DNA of 25,298 bases from Isoetes engelmannii (Eukaryota > Streptophyta > Lycopodiopsida > Isoetales > Isoetaceae): contig JAANSK020163335.1 in the NCBI GenBank assembly GCA_011763485.2, forward strand, positions 1 to 25,298. The letters run 5' to 3'. Position numbers and translations under genes: made by a program. The notes beneath the pieces were generated by a model. That model made no database searches, was not told where the DNA came from, and saw nothing but the letters and a program-made list of their open reading frames with translations. Shown piece after piece: positions 1-8,146 of the stretch; positions within the stretch are counted from its first letter, which is position 1, and each line of letters begins with the position of its first letter.

Positions 1-641
1 AAGAGAGGAAGAGATTTGAGGCAAAATAGAGCCGGATCGATGAAAAAATGGGCAAAAACTGTTGGGTTTTGGGCTTCGAATTGCGCAGCGGCCGGATAAA
101 TCACATGGCAGGTGAAAAATACGGACTGGGGTATTTCTATATCCTAGAACATTGATTGACCTACGATATAATGGATGAAACAAAGCCATGTTGCAGGATA
201 TGATAGACAATCACTAACTCCATCAGCTGTGGACAAGGATCTACAATTATTCAGAAAGTACTTTCTTAATGTGACCGCAAAAGTACATGAAATTCATTAA
301 CCTCTAGAGTACACTACCAATTTAAAAATGCATCATCAACACCAATATTTTACAAAGGGGCCAATTAAATTAAGTCTGGTTATTTATTACCCGTTCAGTT
401 CATTTAGATCTGTTAGATGTGGCATCTATAATCGCAGACAAAGGTGATCTGTTAGATCTGTTCCGGACAAAGATGGCTGCATGAATGAATGAACTATAGC
501 AGAGAGGATCAACTGAAAAAGCAAGAATCATTATAATTGTTTTCCTCTTTTATTTCTACCCTGCAAAGACATCGGCATCTCTTACTTGCTTTGTCATTCA
601 TCCAATTTGCATTTTCTTGTTCCAAAAGTGGAAAAATCATT
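1..641. other. No recognisable gene
   Basis: AT-rich sequence. On the minus strand the first 120 bases look like GC-richer leader sequence, possibly the edge of a neighbouring gene outside the window, but no coding frame supports this. Confidence 0.3.
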
Positions 642-768
642 TCAACTCTTTACATGGTTCATTGTTAGGATCAATTGAGCACAGTTAATGGTACTTTGTG
701 ATTGTACCCCAGAGATCATCAAATGCCAGAATATAAACTCTGTATTTACATCTGGATTGGCAGTTACC

Positions 769-822
769 CATTCTCCAGCAATGTTGATCCTGACACATTC
801 TCCAGCAATGTTGATCCTGACA
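769..822. repeat. Exact 27-nt tandem duplication
   Basis: Copies 769-795 and 796-822 are identical and begin CATTCTCCAGCAATGTTGAT. They fall inside a 76-codon minus-strand open frame (642-872), where they give VRINIAGE twice. I cannot assign that frame to a gene. Confidence 0.9.
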
Positions 823-1253
823 AAACATAGAGTCAGTTGATAAAAGCAATAGGGAATGCAGAGAACTGGCAAAAAGAACTAAAACATACTTTGAAACAAA
901 ACATTCAGTTCAAACTCGTTTCCTGATACATCGTTTCTGCTAAAGACGATGGAGAAAGGAGAAAGGGAGGAAAAGAGTGGAAGAGGAAAAAGCTCCGGTG
1001 GCTCAAGCTAGTGATGAAAGGAACAAAGGAAAAAAAAAACACAAAGACAAAACGAAGAAAGCCAACATGTTTTAATTTTGGAGATTTTTTATTTTTCTTG
1101 ACCGTAATCGGAAACTAGAGAGATCCAACGGCAGGAAACCAATGTAGCCTATATGGCAGTACACGTGGATAGGCTAGAATTGCAATACTTGTTATAGTGG
1201 GGTTAGGCGAGACTGCTAATCAAGTGCGTGCCCTTATTTAGTTCTGTATTGGG
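823..1253. other. No recognisable gene
   Basis: A purine-rich stretch at 945-1060 (GGAGAAAGGAGAAAGGGAGG-like) is followed by AT-rich sequence up to the CACTA target site. There is no coding or RNA feature I can support. Confidence 0.4.
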
Positions 1254-1256
1254 GAG

Positions 1257-2216
1257 CACTATTAGGAAAATGATGTTGGTAGCGGCAAAAATATTTGCCG
1301 CAAAAAAAAGAAAAAAGAAAAAAAGAAAAAAAAAAGGCTCCTACTAATTCCGCCACAAATCAATGGCATCCAAGAATGCCATGATTGGTGGCAAAATTTT
1401 GCACTAATATTTATGGCAAAATTTGATGTCGCCTTTGACCGCAAAAATAAGTGCTAGATATATTGGCAAACTTAAGTGCCATTATTATAGGCATATTTAG
1501 ATGCCACTCATATTGATGAAGTCTCATGCCATTTATTGTGGCAAATCTAGGTAGCACTTATAGTGGGAAATTCAGGTGCCACCTATAGTGGCAAACTCAA
1601 GTGCCAATTTTATGGGCATATTTAGGTTCCATTTATAATGGTGAATTTTTATGCCACTTATAGTGGCAGATTTAGGCACCACTTCAAATGGGAAATTCAG
1701 GTGCCACCTTCAGGTACCATCGATATTTATGGGCATTTTATGGATATTTGTATGTACCATCAGAGGTATTTGGTATTTGAAAGCATCAAATGCATTGTTA
1801 ACAGCGAAAGAATTTTGCATCCAAGCTAAACCATCAAGAGAGCACGGTGTGTATTCTGCTAAACCATGACTAAATACAACTTACATTTGACTGAAGCATT
1901 TATAACATATGACAAAGCCTAGTCTGTTGCGCTTTGCCAAAGCATTCAACGCTTCAATGTCAACAAATGTGGACTCCAATGTATGCACAATTTTATGTGG
2001 GTTTTTCTCAACAACAAATACTTGCCACATGAGCAATTCTACAAATACTTGGCTGAGTAGCTCGAACAAGAAAGCTTGAAAATTCTGCTTTCACCTGTCA
2101 TGCAAAATGTCTGGTGCATGCAAACCACAATAGTCAGAATTTCCTTTTGTCACAGTGTGCCGCTTTAGTATATTTGCCGCTAATTATTGTCGCAAATCAA
2201 GACATACTTTATAGTG
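1257..2216. mobile_element. Non-autonomous CACTA (En/Spm-type) element
   Basis: The element starts CACTATTAGG and ends CTTTATAGTG, whose reverse complement is CACTATAAAG, giving the hallmark CACTA termini. It is flanked by GAG at 1254-1256 and 2217-2219, the 3-bp target duplication expected of this superfamily. Just inside both ends, in inverted orientation, is TAGCGGCAAA. The left subterminal region carries a 25-nt degenerate repeat array. At 960 bp with no transposase-like frame, it would depend on a partner. The A-rich run 1301-1336 lies inside it. Confidence 0.75.
1351..1722. repeat. 25-nt subterminal repeat array of the CACTA element
   Basis: About 14-15 degenerate units with strict 25-nt spacing, beginning near 1351, 1376, 1401, 1426, 1451, 1476, 1501 and so on to 1701. 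A typical unit starts GTGCCACTTATAGTGGCA and ends AATTTAG or AATTCAG. Each unit contains the inverted pair GCCAC/GTGGC, so each is a small near-palindrome. Subterminal repeats are where CACTA transposases bind (family knowledge). Confidence 0.8.
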
Positions 2217-2470
2217 GAGGGTATGTTTTTGGTAGGTTGGGCCTAAGATTTGGGTTAGGTATGTATAGGGAGTCGTATATTTGGAGGACTTTGAGCTGCT
2301 TCTGGGCATTTAGATGTTTGTAAATAGCAGATGTGGTGGTCGGGCAGGAGAGAGCCCTCGCGATGTGGCTATTGTCCGAGAAAGGCAAGCATGCTCAGGC
2401 ACATGGAGTCGGCGTGATTCATGCTTCCTGGCGGCTGCGTGCAGTGGAAGGACCTCTGTCGACCAGAAGG

Positions 2471-2785
2471 GCCAGTTTGCAAGGCCATGGACGACAAAGG
2501 TATGCCCGGATTTGGGATTTGTGGGCAGGCTTGCATGGCCACAGAACCCAGGGATTTGCCCAAAAGTTTCAAAGATTGAAGAAGGAGAGGTCGTGATGGC
2601 AGGGGCCATTCCGGCAGGAGCGGATTGGTGAGCACATGGGTATGGCCAGGTGCTCGATCTGCAGGGATGTAGGCTGAGGGCGATTTTGCAGAGGAGAAGG
2701 ACCAGTTTGCAAGTCCATGGACGACAAAGCTATGGCCGGATTTGGGCTTTGTGGGCAGGTTTGCATGGCCACAGAACCCAGGGAT
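2471..2785. repeat. Direct repeat pair, about 85 nt each, 230 nt apart
   Basis: Positions 2471-2555 and 2701-2785 differ at only a handful of bases. Both contain CCATGGACGACAAAG, CCGGATTTGGG and GTTTGCATGGCCACAGAACC-type strings. Both are open in one frame on the + strand, reading PWTTKVCPDLGFVGRLAWPQ and PWTTKLWPDLGFVGRFAWPQ. The offset of 230 is not a multiple of three, so the two readings lie in different frames. The segment is GC-richer than its surroundings. No family was recognised. Confidence 0.75.
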
Positions 2786-2836
2786 CTTGTCGAAATTTGC
2801 AAAGGGGCAGCCGAAAATCCTGTTGAGGAATGAACA

Positions 2837-3733
2837 CTATGTTTTTTTTTTTTTTTTTTTTTGAAGAAATTGTGTCATCAATACATTAAAAGAATGGTAA
2901 TGTTACAAATCGAGTGAGGAGGAAGGAGAACTGCCCCAAAGAGACAGTGATACCTCGACACTCCACAACAAACTCACAAAGAAACTGCAACTCTACTGCT
3001 GTACAAACCGTCCATCACCATCTACAATACCCAAAAAGTCCCGCCAAATGGCAAACTTTCGCTCTGCTAATCTCGGGAACACCAGAAAACTCTGAAATAA
3101 CTTGTACCTGAGTCGAGCAACCAGAGAGGTTGTACGCTGATGAATCCCCTGAAAGATTCACAACTGCCGCCTCTTCCAGATCAGCCACACCAGTCTAAGC
3201 GACACACAAATGCAAGGCTTGCTTCCGCAGGAGGCCAAGCACCAGGATACACATGAAGCAGCAATTGCTGGCTAGTCAATCTCACCTGAAACAAAGCCCT
3301 AACCCAATCCCAGGCAACCTGCAAGTGAGGGCATAAAACCAGACAATGCTCCACAGTCTCACGATGAAGGCCACAACAAGGGCAGAGAGGGCTCACACCC
3401 GGCCTAAACCGACTCACAAGGGCATTCACCCTGATACAACGGTGCACCACCTGCCACAGAAGCACCCTAACCTTCGGTGGAGAAGATAATCCACCCTTTG
3501 GACGGAGCTCCCTAGGGTTTCTGTCGGCGACCGCTTCACATTTCTATTCATATCTTGAGCTACCGATCTCGGTTTTTAGTGTTTTTTAGCTCTTTGGAAA
3601 GCTGATTCAAAGATCTTTCCAACGGTGTGTGGCACCATTGGTTTCTGACTCCGGCTGGTAGCCGTTTCGGCCCTGACAGGTTTCGGCCTTAATGGCTCCT
3701 GCCAGGCAGGGCGATCAGCTCAAGGAATGAACA
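2837..3733 (-). mobile_element. 5'-truncated LINE insertion with poly(A) tail and target duplication
   Basis: On the minus strand a reverse-transcriptase zinc-binding tail (zf-RVT type) reads VRVLLWQVVHRCIRVNALVS and CPCCGLHRETVEHCLVLCPH at about 3181-3520. After a frameshift it continues LVWLIWKRRQL, the usual zf-RVT follow-on. The minus-strand 3' end is a 21-A tail (T run 2842-2862 on +). The 17-nt string CTGTTGAGGAATGAACA flanks the element at 2820-2836 and 3734-3750. Stops at 3181 and near 3545 and the frame change show it is dead. The segment 3546-3733 is not recognisable coding sequence. Confidence 0.75.
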
Positions 3734-3750
3734 CTGTTGAGGAATGAACA

Positions 3751-4612
3751 GAGGGGCTGCCCGATTTCCAGAGACAGAAAAAAATCTGATTTTGAGAGGG
3801 GGGAGAAACCTTTGATCTTTGCTCCTGATCTTCAGCACATTTTGTGTGAGGATTCAACCAGATTTCATGCTGGCATCAGTGGAGCATTCCTTCAAGCAGT
3901 GTACTTCAGTCTGTGATGGCAGAAGCATTTTCACAATGGTTTCTTTAAAAAGAATAGGTTGCTTTTACACCATTGGTTTCGGCAGGAGTTTTTCGAGAGG
4001 CAAAAAACATGGGCCGTGGATCTGGAAGATTTTATAGAATCTTCTGTGATTTGAGGGCCAACAATCAATAATAACAACAATCGCCATATAGACCTGAAAA
4101 TAGAGAATAGAACAATAGCAAGTAAAGACTGCTAATCAATAGCTTTTAGTCGAAAATGAATCTTAGCTTAAAATTTGGAATATAAGTAGTAGACAAGTTG
4201 GTTCATCCAAGAAATCTATTCATTGGCCTTCGTTTGGAAGTTTTGGATTTTCTTTATAATTTCTGATATAAGTGACTTTTAATTTTGTCTCTACTAAAGT
4301 AAAAATGTTCAAGGTTGTGACTATAGCTGCTAGAAGAAGAATTGCGATCAGACAATCAAGTCGTAAAAACTTACATAGGCAAAAGGGGTCAGGATGAAAG
4401 CTAAGAATAGCAGGGGGCTGAAAGACATAATGTAATGCAATGAGATCTGCAAAAGGGTTGTACATACACAGCGTTGCCTAGAGGCTGCATATGTACATCA
4501 AGTTGTGACTAGAATCATGTAACTCTTTACACACATAGATAGCTGCTTCGACTACTTCTCAAATTCGATCAGACAAGCAAATACATAGGGTACACAGGCC
4601 CAACGATGCTGA
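3751..4612. other. No recognisable gene
   Basis: AT-rich intergenic sequence with small open frames on both strands, none showing family likeness. Nothing could be supported here. Confidence 0.4.
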
Positions 4613-4870
4613 TCACATCCGTCCACATGAAGCCGGCTTCTGCATGCAAGTGAAATCAACAACCGCTCCACTGTCAACGAAGACTGCCACTCGATATAGA
4701 GCGCCATACACGACTTTCAAGTTGGGCTTAGCTCCATTTTGATCTCAGCCTTCCAATCATTGCTCTCCCATAATCTTCGACCATTTAGATAGAATATTTT
4801 GAGCATGTCCTTTCTCCACCACATTCATCCCTAGGGTTTGCCCTTCGGGCCACCCAAAAAGATAGAGGGG
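4613..4870 (-). pseudogene. Decayed coding segment of unknown family
   Basis: One minus-strand frame reads LFGWPEGQTLGMNVVEKGHA, then ILSKWSKIMGEQ, then TGA (4757-4759), LEG, TGA (4745-4747), DQNGAKPNLKVVYGALYRVA and VFVDSGAVVDF, closing at TGA 4613-4615. Residue composition stays protein-like through both internal stops, and each TGA could be a mutated TGG. I read this as an exon-sized relic of a real gene. I do not recognise the protein. An alternative is a true C-terminus at GEQ with chance coding-like sequence after it. Confidence 0.4.
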
Positions 4871-5280
4871 TCAAATATGAGCGCACAATTGAAGGGGTCA
4901 AATATGTCATTCCTAGGAATCACTCTTTGGCTACTTGAATATGGCGTGCGCATCTAGTATTTGATGGACATCAAAAATACTATTTTATTTTATTTTTCTA
5001 GTACCATTCTTAGTTGTATAAGTTATTAGTTGGAGTGGATTGAGGGCAATTACTCAAATACACATCTGCTTCACGAAAGAGGTCATTGTAATTGCATCAA
5101 CATCATAAAATTTCAAGAGTTGCCAACTTTAATGGAATGCTGCTGAAGGTCCGCCCTATGGTGTGAGATTCTTGCCAAATGCCTTGTTCTTTGAAGTCAG
5201 ATTAATCACGACTTTGTAAAATACAATACTATAATAAGGTAACTAGTTGTCTTCTTTGAAAACCTAGGTAAATTAAGTTA

Positions 5281-5462
5281 ATGGAAAGAACGGGCAGGCT
5301 ATTTTTTGCCTTCTCAACCAATGCTATCACGACACGTGCCACTGTTTCTTTTTTAGAATCTCTCCTGACGTTGCCACTCAACAATCTGGACGACATTCTG
5401 GTCGTGTTGCTGCACCACGTGTCAATAATCCAAGGCTGAAAATGGCCTGCCCAATCTTTCCG
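5281..5462. mobile_element. MITE-like foldback element
   Basis: Imperfect terminal inverted repeats pair TGGAAAGAACGGGCAGGCTA (from 5282) with the reverse complement of 5439-5462, which contains GGCCTGCCC and TCTTTCCG. About 20 of 24 positions match. The element is flanked by TTA at 5278-5280 and 5463-5465, compatible with a Tourist/Harbinger-type 3-bp duplication. The interior has further opposed motifs (ACACGTG, ACGAC/GTCGT) and no coding capacity. An alternative is a plain foldback without transposon origin. Confidence 0.5.
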
Positions 5463-5472
5463 TTAGGGCAAA

Positions 5473-5570
5473 CCCCTCTGGGCTTGATTCCGGAGGCGCG
5501 TCGGCCTGCTTTCCCCTGATTCCGGAGGCGCGTCGGCCTGCTTTCCCCTCCAGAATCAAGCCCAGAGGGG
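5473..5570. repeat. GC-rich hairpin enclosing a 32-nt tandem duplication
   Basis: The arms 5473-5496 and 5547-5570 are inverted repeats of 24 nt with one mismatch (CCCCTCTGGGCTTGATTC pairs perfectly with 5553-5570). Between and overlapping them is an exact 32-nt tandem duplication (5485-5516 and 5517-5548) containing CCGGAGGCGCGTCGGCCTGC. The GC content contrasts sharply with the AT-rich surroundings. Confidence 0.85.
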
Positions 5571-5889
5571 GCTTTCCCTTATACAGCATTAGTGTCTTAT
5601 CTTCTAAAATGTTGTTAAAATATTTAAGAAATTAAATTGCCCTCGCTAAGCAACATGAAAATTCTTTAAATTGCTCAAGGTCATAAGGTTTGTTGTGCCA
5701 GCACAGAAATTTTCAGCTTAAAGTGACGGAATAACATTTTAGATTAAGGATATATACTCCAAACAAGCTCATGTCCATCAATGTGAAGGTCACTGGAGAT
5801 TTTTCAAACCACGTCTTCTTATCAGAACCACGAGTAAACGCCAATAAAGTACCAAAAACTATAAAAAAAAGTGCCAAAAATTATCTGAC

Positions 5890-6283
5890 ATTTACAAGGA
5901 GGATGCAATATACATCAAACTATACATATTCGTATCAGTCTGTACAAAATTAAATGGGAGGCCTAATAGGGCCATCTGAATATAGTTTTTCAGTAATCTG
6001 CTTCTTCTCATCTTCAAATGGTCTGCATCATTGCCAGTGTAGCAAAAGGAGCCATGGAATTGGGATGACTTTCCAAGCTATACAAGGGGAAAAGATGTTA
6101 GGTGCATTGTGTTCTTACCAGAAGTCTTGTACCATGTCATTTGCTCATATCACATACTGGTACTGGGTTGGAAGCAGCACATCTAATATGTTTCTCCATG
6201 TTCCTTTATGATTGATCGAACACATATCTAGCAAGGAGAAGTTTTTTGGAAGTTTTTTCTGGGTGATAATTGTTTACTCCCTT
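5890..6283 (-). other. Probable MON2 3' UTR
   Basis: The 400 bases after the MON2 stop hold no convincing coding sequence. On the minus strand they become U-rich with TTGTA/TGTA motifs (around 5890-5960). These are typical of plant far- and near-upstream polyadenylation elements, though no strict AATAAA was seen. The end point is an estimate. Confidence 0.4.
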
Positions 6284-8146
6284 CTAAGACAATCCTCTCT
6301 GTGTCCCCTGAATGAGGCCTAGCTCAGATCCAATATGTTTCAGAATCAAGTGCAAAAGTCCAGAAACTTTAGACTGTCTGCAAACAGTAGTGCACCATTA
6401 GAGAAACCAACCATCAATAATTGTAAATACAAATATTCGGGAGCTCTTTACCTTGATATAACTAATTCACATAGAGGTGGAAACAAGAAAAGTAAATGTG
6501 CGCGCCTGCAGTTCGCAACAAGATTTTCACCTCCTGGAAATCTTTTCAGATCCATTGGTATGTTGGCAACTTCCTGATGAGACAAATAACTCGCCACTGC
6601 TGGATGAAGAACTAGCTTTTCAAGCTCTTCAAGCAGAAAAAGCAACTCGTTGATCCTTACTGGAGGCAATAACGTACTATCTGTTCCGAATAAAGAGCAG
6701 ATAATAGTTGGAACTAATGTGAAGAAGGAAACAAAGCGTTCATCTTACCTATACGATTCTCATCTTCTGAAAATCGCCGCAGGATGCCATCGGATCGTAA
6801 TATTAGTACAGGTAAGGCAAGCCTACTAACCACCAGCTTTGCTCCATTGCTGCTAAATTCACCACTGTTGCATGTGGAGCAAAGATTAGAGAAATAAATT
6901 GATGACTAGAAGGCTTAAACTTATATCTATATATAAACTTGCCTGCAGATGCGGAAGAGTTTCTGTAAACACAATAATGAGAACCTGCCACAGTGCGGTG
7001 GAAGAAGAAATGCACTTTCAATTGGTAAGGCTGATGTTCGATTTGCACATTGGTCGATAATGGTGATAAGACGTTTAATGATCTATGAATGAATAGATCC
7101 AAATTAGAAGGCAGAAAAGCAGAAAGTCGCATAAAGCTTTGATCTAATTATCTTTGAATGACCAGAGTGACAGATGAGATCCAAGAAACACTGTCATATA
7201 ACATATTGCAGGAAAGTCACAAAGGTAAGGATTATAAGGAGTCTAAGCCTAGTTCCCATGTTAGAAAGCCATTGAAGTAAATTTGGCCAACCTCTTCTGG
7301 AGCATCATCACAGAATGCAAACACCTTTTCACAAAGCCCATCAAGAATAGAAGTTTCCAACTGTTCATCTGATTTCAGTGCTTCTGCCGATAAGGACTCC
7401 CCAGCAGGAAGGACAACTGCACGCCCACATGTACCAACTAAAAAGCTCTCATACAAATCAGCCAACTCCTTCCAATACTGAAGCCTATTATTTGGATCTG
7501 CTCCTGACAATCTTTCTATGCTATCTCCAACTTGTTGATCAAGGATCTTAATAAATGATTGTGCAGCCTTCCTCCATAAGGATGAATGAGGATTATCCCT
7601 TCTTGTAGCCATGCACCTACACATATAACAGTTTGTTAATAATGTACAAACAAGAGCAAGAAACGAAGCAGATTGATTTGACTGCTGCAACACATCCAGT
7701 GCAACCAACCTGCCCAGTGCTGCCACTATCTTTGGGGACAAATATACATGGATATTTCCTGGCATAAGGCTCTGAATATTAGTAATGATGTCCAGAATTT
7801 TTTCTGCAAATGCAGGAGTGATAACTCCACCACTTGCATCTTTTGCATAATAGAGCTGTGAATCTGAAATGGATGGAGGACCAGAAAGGGCCTTCTCTTC
7901 ATCATTCATAATAGGGAGCTCAAACTGCAATGCTGTCCCATTAAGAACTTGAGGACTGCATTCAAGTTCTTCCTTCATAAAACGGGCCTGGAGTGATTGG
8001 CAGTGCAAACAATTTATTTTCTCGCCTCCAGGAAGATAGGCCAAAATTTGTTCCACAAACACTGGCCAGAAGGAACATAATCGATCTAAAGGTCTCATTA
8101 CTGGAAGAACATTTAATGCAGTTCGTTGAACGGCTGTGATCTTCCC
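6284..8146 (-). CDS. MON2: MON2 exons 37-42: C-terminal Mon2_C region and stop (residues 1250-1691)
   Basis: Exons: 37 7710-8146, 38 7292-7616, 39 6943-7082, 40 6749-6852, 41 6452-6680, 42 6284-6377. Exon 37 starts [20 protein letters not shown] and ends VAALGR. Exon 38 continues [15 protein letters not shown], the conserved junction, and includes [20 protein letters not shown]. Exon 39 encodes [20 protein letters not shown] and ends GCAG before a GC donor (gcaagt). Exon 40 gives [20 protein letters not shown]. Exon 41 gives [19 protein letters not shown] and [16 protein letters not shown]. Exon 42 ends [10 protein letters not shown] and TAG at 6284-6286. The open frame 7232-8098 runs straight through intron 37 because that intron has no stop. 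Confidence 0.93.

Noticed and set aside
1262-1444. Minus-strand frame with a Phe run
   Set aside because: The Phe run is the A-rich low-complexity tract inside the CACTA element, not a protein.
2314-2631. Overlapping open frames on both strands as genes
   Set aside because: The region is GC-rich, so several frames stay open by chance. There is no recognisable domain and it overlaps a repeat pair.
4220-4465. 81-codon minus-strand hydrophobic open frame as a small membrane protein
   Set aside because: No family likeness, no supporting splice or start signals, and composition expected from AT-rich DNA.
4834-5475. GGGTTTGCCCT / AGGGCAAACCC inverted pair as termini of a 640-bp transposon
   Set aside because: The match is only 11 nt, the left copy lies inside the decayed coding segment, and no target duplication frames it.
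7232-8098. Single-exon 288-codon minus-strand gene
   Set aside because: It is MON2 exons 37-38 read through the stop-free intron 37 and past the exon 38 donor; the end after DDAPEE is intronic.
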